64,000 nt of DNA, taken from Nostoc cf. commune SO-36 (GTDB lineage Bacteria; Cyanobacteriota; Cyanobacteriia; Cyanobacteriales; Nostocaceae). Of the stretch, positions 1-8,450 are shown piece after piece. The stretch's first letter is position 1; every line of letters begins with the position of its first letter. A program made the translations under genes and the position numbers. Where the stretch lies: the NCBI RefSeq assembly GCF_023734775.1, contig NZ_AP025732.1, positions 2,610,501 to 2,674,500 on the forward strand. Reading direction: 5' to 3'. The notes under the pieces were generated by a model. The model searched no databases. It saw only the letters and a program-made list of their open reading frames with translations, and had not been told where the DNA came from.

Positions 1-490
1 ATAACGTTATTTACGTCGCAATTTTTACACGGCGGTTGGTGGCACTTAATCTCGAATATGGTGTTTCTCTGGGTTTTTGGTAACAATATTGAAGACCGAT
101 TGGGTCATGCCAAATATCTGATTTTTTATTTAGCGTGTGGTGCTTTAGCTGCCTTGTGTCAATGGTTTATTGGGATGACTTCTGAGATTCCTTCCTTGGG
201 GGCAAGTGGTGCAATTTCTGGGGTTTTGGGAGCGTACATTATCCGCTTTCCTCACGCTAAAGTGATGACCTTAATATTTTTAGGGTTTTTTATCACTACA
301 ATCAGAGTTCCAGCACTAGTAATAATTGGACTTTTTTGTGGTGCAAAATGTCATATCCGGTCTTGCTACCCTACAAACGGCCGCTAATATGACTGTGCAA
401 ACTGGTGGAGTTGCCTACTGGGCCCACATCGGTGGTTTTGTTTTTGGGGTAATTCTCGCTCCCCTATTTGGGTTGTTTAGGCGTGACTAA
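1..490 (+). CDS. Rhomboid-family intramembrane serine protease (3' part, one frameshift)
   Basis: The gene enters from the left edge already in frame; the start codon is outside the window. The translation opens with the family's HGGWWHLISNM segment, followed by WVFGNNIEDRLGH, then the catalytic serine motif GASGAISG, and near the end the AHIGG segment that carries the catalytic histidine. Several hydrophobic segments fit a polytopic inner-membrane protease. The frame breaks in a run of six T at 332-337: removing one T joins the upstream frame to a downstream frame reading VQNVISGLATLQ and ending at a TAA at 488-490. Without that correction the upstream frame stops near 387 and loses the histidine. 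Cleavage targets of cyanobacterial rhomboids are mostly unknown. The family call is secure; whether the shift is real or a sequencing error is not. Confidence 0.85.
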
Positions 491-600
491 GTACATTAAT
501 TATTTGGAAAAAGTTGTAGCGAAACAATTGCTATCTTTCAATTCTCTGCGTTTCCTCTGTGCCAACTTTTTCTGCAAGACGGTTTGCGATTTGGCAATTA

Positions 601-2775
601 TTAGTTTTTGCTAGCACGGGCTGAAAGTTCTTCTGATTCTTCTACCCTAGATGTAAATGTTGATGATTGGGCAACTTGTTCAGGTACAGAAACGATGATA
701 TCAGCACCATTAATAATTCCTCCCAATAACCCTAATTCAGATTCAACCAACTGATCAACAGCCTCACCTAGCATATTCTCTTGTGTATAATGCGGTCGCG
801 TTACTAGTACGATTCCATCGCTGTAGGGTTGAATTAACAAAGGATCATTGGATATGCTGAGAGGACTGGTATCTAAAATGACTAGATCAAAACGTTGGCG
901 CACATCTTCCATAAGCCGCCGCATTTCGCTAGATTCAAGAATCGCAGCAGATTGCCGCACGGGGCCAGGGCTGGGAAGAATGTATAAATTTTCTATATCC
1001 GGGACTAAACGAATACATTCACTCAAGTTAGCGTAATAACGCAGGGGTTCAATAGTGGCTTCAGGGTCAGGAATTACATTCAAGGATGTACAACCAGAAG
1101 GCGATCGCAAATCTGTTTCGATAATCAAGGTTCTTTTACCAGCCCTTGCAGAAGCTATGCCCAAGTTATATGCACTTGTCGTTTTACCCTCTGAACTGCT
1201 GGTGCTAGCAATCAACACCACCTTTAAGTTTTTACCACCAATTCGGCGCAGGTTACTACGGAATTTCTCATAAAATTCTAAATAAGGAGAATCCGCAGAA
1301 AGTAAAACCGGCACTGCTCCTTGAGGTAAATCATCAATTGGCATTAAAGGCAATTCTCCCAACAGTGCCACTTCCCGTTGTTTGAGGGTCTGGCCAATAT
1401 CTTCCCTGGTTTTGAAAGTTCCTTCCAGCGCTCCCAACAAAAATATTACCCCGCCACCAATCACCACACCTAAGAACCCACCTACAGCAAGGGTAATAGG
1501 CACACTCTTAGGAGGTTTAGGATCGACAGCCACTGTGGGGCGTCTGGCAATGCTAAGGCTGCTGGTAGTTTCGGCCTCTGCGGTTTTAGCATCAGTTAGC
1601 TTCACCTGCATTTGGTCATAAATGGCTTTTTTCAGTGCAACTTCTTGTTCTAAACGCGATCGCTCTAATTGCTTATTAGGTATGAGAGAATACTCTTGCC
1701 GTAGCCGCGCTTCTTGTCGAATTTCTTGAGCTAGTTGTTGTTGCAGCGTCTCCTGTTGGGTTTGCAAAGCCACCATTTGGTTTGCCAATTGCTGGCGTGC
1801 GGGATCTAAGCTACTTTGGGTACGAATACCTGCAACGCTACCCTGAAGTGGAGCCGCCGTGCCATCACCACCTAACACCTCAGCCGCACGCTGTTGTAAC
1901 AATTCCTCAGCAGCTTGTTTTTGACGCATCAACTCAACCATTGTTGGGTGTTCCGGTCGCAAATCTTTTCTGAGTACAGCAATTTGCGACTCACTTTGAT
2001 AAATTTGCGATCGCAAGTTACCTATAATTGGATCGGCACTCAAAGCAGAAGAAATATAAGCCTGTCCGACTGTTAAGCCTAACTTATTTTGTAAACTGCG
2101 AATTTGACCATCAACCCCAGAAATAGTTAATTGAATTTGCCGTTGTAGATTTTGGCTGCCAGTAATGCCGCTTAATAAGCTGCCATTCTCTGCTGCCAAT
2201 ATTGCCGTTCGCTCTATGCGATCATACTGTTCCAGTTTCTTTTCAGCAATTTGCAATTCTCGTTTAGCTTGTGGTGTGCGATCGTTAATCTTTTCAATAA
2301 TTGCTTGTAATCGCCCAGTATTGATATCACTGCTCAACTTGATCATTGACTGCATCAATTCTGTCAATACTTGTATACCTCGTTTGGCATCAGTATCTAC
2401 ATATTTCAATTCAAAGATACTAGATTCCAACTCTCCACTCCTGGGATTTTTTTTAGGAAGAGAAAGGGCGACAGCAGTACCAAGCTTTTGCGGTTTGACC
2501 CCGACTTTTTCTGCCACTGATGCAATTATCTGATTTGACAGTAAAACTTCCTCATTCAGTTCCTTTCCTTGCTGTTGAATTTCACTACCAGTTGCAGAGA
2601 ACGACACTGGTGGCCCACTATAAGTTAGTGCGCCAGATGTTATGTAGCTAGTAGGTGGCTCTGGTTGCATAGCTACCACAGTTGACCCCGCGACAACTAA
2701 AGCAAAACTAGCTAGTCCAATCCACTTGTACTTATCGAAAGCAATAAGATAGCGCTTAACAATTGGTGGGGTCAT
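601..2775 (-). CDS. Wzc/GumC-like polysaccharide co-polymerase with BY-kinase domain
   Basis: A 724-residue inner-membrane protein with the Wzz-type layout: a transmembrane segment at about residues 19-37, a long coiled-coil periplasmic region (about 150-420), a second transmembrane segment (about 425-450) and a cytoplasmic ATPase domain. The ATPase domain shows Walker A (ASTSSSEGKTT, about 523-533), Walker A' (IIETDLR, about 551) and Walker B (LVILDTSP, about 631), the signature of bacterial tyrosine kinases that control polysaccharide chain length and export. The C-terminus is short and lacks the usual tyrosine cluster, so autophosphorylation may differ from Wzc. It is last in a minus-strand run with a Wza-like export protein, an exosortase and a sugar aminotransferase, which supports a role in exopolysaccharide assembly. 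ATG start. Confidence 0.9.
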   Translation of the reverse strand: MTPPIVKRYLIAFDKYKWIGLASFALVVAGSTVVAMQPEPPTSYITSGALTYSGPPVSFSATGSEIQQQGKELNEEVLLSNQIIASVAEKVGVKPQKLGTAVALSLPKKNPRSGELESSIFELKYVDTDAKRGIQVLTELMQSMIKLSSDINTGRLQAIIEKINDRTPQAKRELQIAEKKLEQYDRIERTAILAAENGSLLSGITGSQNLQRQIQLTISGVDGQIRSLQNKLGLTVGQAYISSALSADPIIGNLRSQIYQSESQIAVLRKDLRPEHPTMVELMRQKQAAEELLQQRAAEVLGGDGTAAPLQGSVAGIRTQSSLDPARQQLANQMVALQTQQETLQQQLAQEIRQEARLRQEYSLIPNKQLERSRLEQEVALKKAIYDQMQVKLTDAKTAEAETTSSLSIARRPTVAVDPKPPKSVPITLAVGGFLGVVIGGGVIFLLGALEGTFKTREDIGQTLKQREVALLGELPLMPIDDLPQGAVPVLLSADSPYLEFYEKFRSNLRRIGGKNLKVVLIASTSSSEGKTTSAYNLGIASARAGKRTLIIETDLRSPSGCTSLNVIPDPEATIEPLRYYANLSECIRLVPDIENLYILPSPGPVRQSAAILESSEMRRLMEDVRQRFDLVILDTSPLSISNDPLLIQPYSDGIVLVTRPHYTQENMLGEAVDQLVESELGLLGGIINGADIIVSVPEQVAQSSTFTSRVEESEELSARASKN

Positions 2776-3093
2776 GGTCGCTTCACTCCAATTAAAAATT
2801 TAAAATGACGTTCGCGGACTCGCTCTAAGGGTTGGCGCAGCCTCTCGTAGAAAAGCCATGCCGTTCGCGTTCGCGTCTCTGAAAGAGAAGGCTTTACGCC
2901 GCGCTAATAAAATTCAAAATTAGGAAGCACCAAACTAAAGATAGTGGCTTTGATATAAAACGCTATCAACTTCCTACTCTATATACCGATTTCTATCTTT
3001 AATATTTTTACATTAACGAATTCAAAACGGAGTTAGAGATGTGGCTACCTCCACTCCCAACTATTTAAAGATTGTAGCCTTCTTTTAAAGTCA
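2776..3093. repeat. Intergenic spacer with palindromic repeat block
   Basis: This gap between the Wzc-like and Wza-like genes holds no gene that I can see. Positions about 2808-2906 are a GC-richer patchwork of the short palindromic repeats found elsewhere here (GTTGGCGCAGCCTCTCGTAGA, GTTCGCGTTCGCGTCTC). Related pieces occur near 10119, 13309, 15079, 26780 and 28940, and inside murB near 16085. The rest is AT-rich leader of the downstream gene. Confidence 0.6.
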
Positions 3094-4452
3094 CTAATTT
3101 GACCCGCCACCGAAGTTGTCAAAAAACCGGAGAAAGGATTGAACATTGAAAAAAGGTTGGGTAATGGTAGTCAGGAAATTAGTGATTCTACCAATGAGGT
3201 TCCGACCAACAACAATAACATCATTATCTTGAAGTGCCACATTTTGAGAGGCATCACCACCTAGAGCTTTTTTAGCATCAAGTTTTTGGGTGACAGCTTG
3301 ACCTCGTTCAGGATCAAAGCGAACCAGAGCGATATCTCGGAGGTTAGCAATGTCTAGATTAACTCCTCCCAAGGCATCTACAAATGTACTGCCGTTAGGT
3401 AGGGCTTGAATGGAAAGACCTCCCGCAGCGTAGTTTAAAACCCGGACTCTAATCTGTGGTGTAGCCAAAGATGAACGTGCTACCAAGTTGCGGTCATAAC
3501 CGTTATCATTACCGACTTCCCGACGGGGTATGAGTATTGCATCTCCATCTTGTAAGCGTAGATTAGGGATTGAACCACCATTTTGCAGTGCTGCATACAA
3601 ATCAATAGTTTGTGAAATCACGGAACCATCGATTAACTTCCGGCTTACCTGCACTTGCCGCAGGTCTGCATTCAAGGTTGAACCACCCGATATTAGCAAG
3701 GCATCGGCAACACGAGGTGTTGCTGAATTAATCGGATAAATTCCTGGTCGAAATATTTCCCCACTAACGGTAACTTGAACTGGTCGTGTTCCTGCCAAGG
3801 ATACTACTACAATTGGATCTGGGAAAAAGCGACTCAAACCTAAACGAATTTTTTCTTGAGCTTCTTCTAGGGTTAAACCTTGTAGTGACACCGTTCCCAC
3901 TTGCGGTACGACAATGTTGCCTTCTGGACTGATTACAGCTTGAAAACTCAGGTCTTGACGCTGTGTTGCTAAGGCTAAAACTATTACCGGATCAACCACA
4001 TAACGATTCAAAGCCAAGCGAATTTTTTCTTGAGCTTCTTGCAAAGTTAAACCTTGTAATGACACCGTTCCCAATAACGGCACTATAATATTGCCTTCTG
4101 GGTTGATGGAAGCTTGAAAGCTCAAATCTGGAAAGCGCTGAACCGAAACGCTAATCCCATCTCCTATTCCTAAGCGGTATGGCCCAGGAGGACGCTGAAG
4201 CACAACGCCAACTGCATCTCCTGGCCCCAAGAGGTAACGACTGAGTTGAGGGGAAACTTCCTCATTTGCACCTGGAGGTACAACTTCAGTGCCTGGCACA
4301 GGCGAGGGGGGTTGATTTGGTGATTGTCCTTGAGGTAAAAAAGGCTGGGCAACAACAAGTTGGATAGGTGTTGTTAAAAAAACTCCTACTTGTAGACCGA
4401 CAAAACACAAGGCGCTGAATCCACGCATATAATAACTGGCATCTATGAACAT
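3094..4452 (-). CDS. Wza-like polysaccharide export protein with duplicated export domain
   Basis: A 452-residue envelope protein of the polysaccharide biosynthesis/export (SLBB) family, expected to form the outer-membrane or periplasmic exit channel for polysaccharide. A hydrophobic signal segment lies at about residues 9-30; the Met at residue 9 (position 4428) is an alternative start closer to it. A low-complexity Pro/Gln segment follows, then the export domain. The segment starting DLSFQA and containing GTVSLQGLTL occurs twice, 58 residues apart, and SLBB-like regions follow (VTVSGEIFRPGIYPI and beyond). The duplication is also visible in the DNA: 3847-3957 and 4021-4131 are highly similar. 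The gene precedes the Wzc-like gene on the same strand and follows the exosortase pair. Family assignment is firm; the polysaccharide is unknown. Confidence 0.9.
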   Translation of the reverse strand: MFIDASYYMRGFSALCFVGLQVGVFLTTPIQLVVAQPFLPQGQSPNQPPSPVPGTEVVPPGANEEVSPQLSRYLLGPGDAVGVVLQRPPGPYRLGIGDGISVSVQRFPDLSFQASINPEGNIIVPLLGTVSLQGLTLQEAQEKIRLALNRYVVDPVIVLALATQRQDLSFQAVISPEGNIVVPQVGTVSLQGLTLEEAQEKIRLGLSRFFPDPIVVVSLAGTRPVQVTVSGEIFRPGIYPINSATPRVADALLISGGSTLNADLRQVQVSRKLIDGSVISQTIDLYAALQNGGSIPNLRLQDGDAILIPRREVGNDNGYDRNLVARSSLATPQIRVRVLNYAAGGLSIQALPNGSTFVDALGGVNLDIANLRDIALVRFDPERGQAVTQKLDAKKALGGDASQNVALQDNDVIVVGRNLIGRITNFLTTITQPFFNVQSFLRFFDNFGGGSN

Positions 4453-4684
4453 CGGTGCAGAAAATACTGATACAAAAATTAGTCGCGCCGAGTGGTTATT
4501 TTACTCTAAAAATGTCCTATATGTTTCTTTTGTCTGCAAGCATTTACCCGGAAAAACAGAAGAATTTTACTAAATTTAAATTTTAACTTCATATTATCAA
4601 CATATTTTTGCTAAATTTCAGTGTGAACACAATTTACAGAAATACTGTTGATGAATCTCTGCACAAAGGCATCAATCACAAACT

Positions 4685-5407
4685 TTACAAAGGGCCTGCC
4701 ATCAATGCAGCTTGCACTGTTTCTCCAATAGACTGGGCTAAAAACCAAGATGTTTCTACCTGCCCCAAAGGTTCCATTGGAATCAGGATGCTGACGCTTA
4801 CCCAAGGAGTGCGTTGCTTATGCCACTGGGCCAATTGATCCGCCAAGAACCAGCGAAAAGGTGATGGAGTTCCGCCGTCTGGCGTAGCGTACCATTGCAA
4901 GACAGCAAAGGTTTGTTGTGGTGTGGAGGCACGAAAGAACCTAGCTTCAACTTGAGTTTGGACATTAGAAGCCAACTTTGCAGGCGGTTTCACAGTAAAT
5001 TCAGCAGAACGAAATTGAGCTACATCCCACTTTCCCCAGCGCGACCTTCCCCAGCCGTTAACGTCTGTCCACTCTACCTCTGGTTGATCCATAGGCCCAT
5101 TTTGTGGCAGCAAAAGCAGGATTGCCTGGGATTGTGAACCTTCTTTTTTAATTACCTGCAAAGACCATTTATGTTCGCCAATTTGCTGTTCTGTTTGTTC
5201 AATGTTTTGCCAGCCAGGAAGAGTTAACCCAGTCTTGCGGATTTCTCTTAACTCTTTGAGGTTAGTAATAGGTGGCGGCTGTTTCCATTGCCAGCGTCCT
5301 GTCAGGTATCCGGGAAGCCCTGCCATTGCCAGCAGTAGTAGCAATAACAAAAGTGCTGCTACCTGACTCAATTGGTTTTCCTTGAAAAATTTGGAGAAGG
5401 AAATCAT
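4685..5407 (-). CDS. Cyanoexosortase B-associated protein
   Basis: A protein of about 240 residues with one strongly hydrophobic N-terminal helix (a leucine run at about residues 17-27) followed by a soluble domain with no enzyme motif. It lies about 140 bp downstream of cyanoexosortase B on the same strand. Its layout (single membrane anchor, then a domain containing WYATPDGGTPSPFRWF) fits the partner protein found beside this exosortase, comparable in position to EpsI in proteobacterial EPS loci. I chose the ATG at 5407; an upstream in-frame TTG at 5422 has no clear ribosome binding site. The molecular role of the partner is not established. The call rests on context plus resemblance to the family. 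Confidence 0.75.
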   Translation of the reverse strand: MISFSKFFKENQLSQVAALLLLLLLLAMAGLPGYLTGRWQWKQPPPITNLKELREIRKTGLTLPGWQNIEQTEQQIGEHKWSLQVIKKEGSQSQAILLLLPQNGPMDQPEVEWTDVNGWGRSRWGKWDVAQFRSAEFTVKPPAKLASNVQTQVEARFFRASTPQQTFAVLQWYATPDGGTPSPFRWFLADQLAQWHKQRTPWVSVSILIPMEPLGQVETSWFLAQSIGETVQAALMAGPL

Positions 5408-5549
5408 TAGTAAAATTTGCAATACTTAGGCAAAATTTTACTTTATAAAAGAACATTTTGAGTTCAGTAATATTTATGACTTACGTATAAGTGTTGAAAA
5501 ATGAAGATAGTGGGACAAGGAAAATAACCATGCCCCATGCCCAATGATT

Positions 5550-6443
5550 CTAACTTTCCCCTTCTTGCTCAGTTTCTAGGGATGCTGAAAAATAGCTATT
5601 AATCCCATTCAGTAAAGGTACTAATGAAACCAGCATACAAGCAGAGTAGACATCACCACCCCACCCATCATGTAGCCATTTAAAAGCCGCTTCTTGACCC
5701 GTACCGTGAAAGAAAGTTAGTAAAGTATTACGAATGATATTGGCAATAATACTAACGATCGCAGCAAGAGATAAAAACGATATAACTGTGCGGCGTGAAG
5801 ACAAAGCATCTGTCCAATAAAGCAGCATCAAGCCTACGTAGAGAGTTGTAAACAACATTTTTAGCCCTGCACAATAGGGGGCAACTTCTACAATCCTTCC
5901 TCCCACGTAGAGATTGATTTCATCTACGGTTACTTCCATACCAAATTGATTCAGTATAAAGCCTGCTGTGCCAGCGATGAAGCTTTGCAGAGGCAAGGTA
6001 TAAGGAGCAATGAGGTAAGGTAATGCTGTTGGGGTTGCCAAAAATACTAGTAGCAGGGGAAATCCTTGCGATCGCAAACCTGATATTCCCTTAAACCACA
6101 AGCATAATCCTACCAATATAACGGGCAAGGAAAGGTTAACCCATTCTGTGACACCACTAAGATAAAAAACTGCCCCTAATAACAAGAAAACAGCGCCCAA
6201 AGGATGGATATTATCTGGCAAACGTTTCCACTTTTTTCGGTTCATCCAGCCGAGATAAGCAGCAAATGGTAAACCAATAATTCCGTGGCTAAAATATTCG
6301 TGTTCTGTACTGATATTTTTGTAGAGCCAACCATCCAACCAATGTAGCAATATCGGAGCATAAAGCAGCAGCAAAACGCCTAAAATAGCTAGATTTAATA
6401 AGCCTGATGCGTTTCTGTTTTTAATCTGTTGCTGGAGTACCAT
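5550..6443 (-). CDS. crtB: Cyanoexosortase B (exosortase/archaeosortase family)
   Basis: A 297-residue multi-spanning membrane protein carrying the three exosortase catalytic positions: Cys191 (in VAPYCAGLKML), Arg238 (in ANIIRNTLLTFFHG) and His258 (in WLHDGWGG). Exosortases are thought to recognise C-terminal sorting signals on exported proteins and to process them in step with exopolysaccharide production. Neighbours agree: an exosortase-associated protein, a Wza-like exporter and a Wzc-like co-polymerase lie downstream and a sugar aminotransferase upstream, all on the same strand. The symbol crtB used for this exosortase clashes with phytoene synthase, to which it is unrelated. No protein with an obvious PEP-CTERM tail was seen in the window, so its substrates lie elsewhere. 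Confidence 0.9.
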   Translation of the reverse strand: MVLQQQIKNRNASGLLNLAILGVLLLLYAPILLHWLDGWLYKNISTEHEYFSHGIIGLPFAAYLGWMNRKKWKRLPDNIHPLGAVFLLLGAVFYLSGVTEWVNLSLPVILVGLCLWFKGISGLRSQGFPLLLVFLATPTALPYLIAPYTLPLQSFIAGTAGFILNQFGMEVTVDEINLYVGGRIVEVAPYCAGLKMLFTTLYVGLMLLYWTDALSSRRTVISFLSLAAIVSIIANIIRNTLLTFFHGTGQEAAFKWLHDGWGGDVYSACMLVSLVPLLNGINSYFSASLETEQEGES

Positions 6444-6532
6444 GATTTTTATTGGTCATTGGTCATTTGCAAAGGACAACTGACAAAGAACAAATGTCTA
6501 ATTGTTAGATGCACATTAGGTATGAATTAATA

Positions 6533-7720
6533 TCAGGCTACCACGCTGCCCAGGTCAGCAGTGGAGGTTTCATCTACTTTAGATGAGACTGCATGAGCGA
6601 TCGCAGCGACAACTTCTTTAATTTGGCTACTGCTCAAACCAGGATACATCGGTAATGATAATATTTGCTTTGACAACTTCTCTGCTTGAGGGAAATCTCC
6701 CGGTTGATAGCCTAAGTTGCTGAATGCTGGCTGGAGATGACAAGGAATTGGGTAGTGAATGCCAGTTTGAATTCCTACTGCTGTGAGTTTTTCCTGGAGC
6801 TGCTGGCGTTCTATTGGGCAAGAATCATCAACTCGAATCACATAAAGATGATAAACATGTCCTGTATCACTTTGGTTTTCTATCGGGATAATCCCAGATG
6901 TGGCTAAGGGTGCTAGTTCTTGATCATACTGCTTGGCAATAGTCAAGCGATCGCGATTCCACTGTGGTAAGTGTGGTAGTTTCTGGTGCAAGATGGCTGC
7001 TTGTAAAGTATCCAAACGGCTATTTGTTCCGGGTTCAGTATGAAAATACTTTTGTGACGCACCATAATTTCGCAAACGCCCCATTTTCTGAGCTACTTCT
7101 GAATCTCGCGTCAACAACATTCCCCCATCCCCAAATGCTCCCAAATTTTTGCTGGGATAGAAACTAAAAGCTGCTGCTATTCCTACTGAACCAGCAAGAT
7201 ATCCGTCTCTTTGGGCGAGATGTGCTTGGGCAGCATCTTCAAAAATTAGTAGTTTGTAGGTATCGGCAAAGTTCAATAGTTCACTTGGTGATACCATCTG
7301 ACCATAGAGATGAACGGGGATAATTGCTTTAGTCTGAGGCGTAATTGCCTTTGCTGCTTCTCTTAAGTCAATTAAAGCTGTTTGACGATCGCAATCTACC
7401 AGAATTGGCTTCGCGCCAGCACGTATCACCCCAATCAAGGTGGCGATAAAGGTGTTTGCTGGTAAAATCACTTCATCGCCAGCACCAATATTACACGCTT
7501 GCAACCCCAGAGCGATCGCATCTGTTCCTGATGCCACACCAACCCCATAATCCGCTCCAGACACTGCCGCAAATGCTGCCTCAAAATCTGAGAGTGCTTG
7601 CCCTAAAATAAAATCTCCCCGTTCCAACACAGATTGGATTGCATCTTGTAATTGTGTTTGAATTGGTTCATGTTGTAACTTCAGGTCTACAAAAGGAACT
7701 CTAACAGTCATTTTATTCAT
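6533..7720 (-). CDS. DegT/DnrJ/EryC1/StrS-family sugar aminotransferase
   Basis: A PLP-dependent aminotransferase of about 395 residues, of the family that aminates nucleotide-activated keto-sugars. The PLP-binding lysine is in SFYPSKNLGAFGDGG (about residue 191), with upstream family segments ASGTDAIALGL, LPANTFIAT and IFEDAAQAHLA. It is first in the minus-strand run that continues with cyanoexosortase B and the export genes, so it probably supplies an amino sugar for the polysaccharide. The start is ambiguous: GTG 7726, ATG 7720 and ATG 7711 are in frame. A GAGGAC ribosome binding site fits 7726 or 7720; I chose the ATG at 7720. The substrate cannot be read from sequence. Confidence 0.9.
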   Translation of the reverse strand: MNKMTVRVPFVDLKLQHEPIQTQLQDAIQSVLERGDFILGQALSDFEAAFAAVSGADYGVGVASGTDAIALGLQACNIGAGDEVILPANTFIATLIGVIRAGAKPILVDCDRQTALIDLREAAKAITPQTKAIIPVHLYGQMVSPSELLNFADTYKLLIFEDAAQAHLAQRDGYLAGSVGIAAAFSFYPSKNLGAFGDGGMLLTRDSEVAQKMGRLRNYGASQKYFHTEPGTNSRLDTLQAAILHQKLPHLPQWNRDRLTIAKQYDQELAPLATSGIIPIENQSDTGHVYHLYVIRVDDSCPIERQQLQEKLTAVGIQTGIHYPIPCHLQPAFSNLGYQPGDFPQAEKLSKQILSLPMYPGLSSSQIKEVVAAIAHAVSSKVDETSTADLGSVVA

Positions 7721-7726
7721 TACCAC

Positions 7727-8450
7727 TTGTCCTCACAAAAATTTTTTCGGATGCAAAAAATAGAATAGGTTGAACGATTTTAGGCATTAATAATAAATTG
7801 AATTTATTGGATAGAGACTGAGATAAACTATCTAGTAGACTATGGGTAATTCAAAATCATGCCCGATTCATTTCATCGCCCGAAGTTGTCATCAGACTTA
7901 TGCGAAGCCCCCACTCCAACTTTTCTCAAAATTAAAAAAGCTTATCAACTCACCTTTTCCCTAATTTTGTAGCTTGCTTCCCCATAAAGATATGGTTGGT
8001 CTATTTATGTCATTCTGTATTAGGATTACCATTTCTGGGTGCTAGATTTTAACAGTAAAAATAGCTACATATAATTACAGCAATACAAACGTTGATTTTA
8101 AGTAAATTTACTTTATGTTTAAGTAAGAAAATTACTTATCTACATAAAGAATAACACCGCCTTTATATTCCATGCCTAGCATTAGCTTACCCTAGCTAAA
8201 TCAAAATCTAACGCAGTCTGATTACCAGATTCTAAGCAATAAAGACTACATCAGTGTAAACCGAGAACATTCAGCACCAGTAATTAATAAGTAGCAGACA
8301 CCACATCCTCGGCTTAACGGGAGGGATAAAAAATTTTTGCCCCAAATTTGTTTGTCAGAGGCAAAATTAGGGAATGCTTAAAAATAGCAATTGATAACCT
8401 AGAAATAGGACTTGTATCAATTATAAAATCGAGAAATTATTAAGGTAGCA
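7727..8450. other. AT-rich intergenic region between divergent genes
   Basis: About 720 bp separate the polysaccharide locus (minus) from the GAF kinase (plus), so promoters for both should lie here. No coding sequence, tRNA or mobile element is recognisable. Around 8098-8147 there is a run of interleaved inverted repeats built from TAAGTAAATTTACTTA-like words. A purine-rich stretch (GGGAGGGATAAAAAA) lies near 8320. Function is unknown. Confidence 0.5.
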
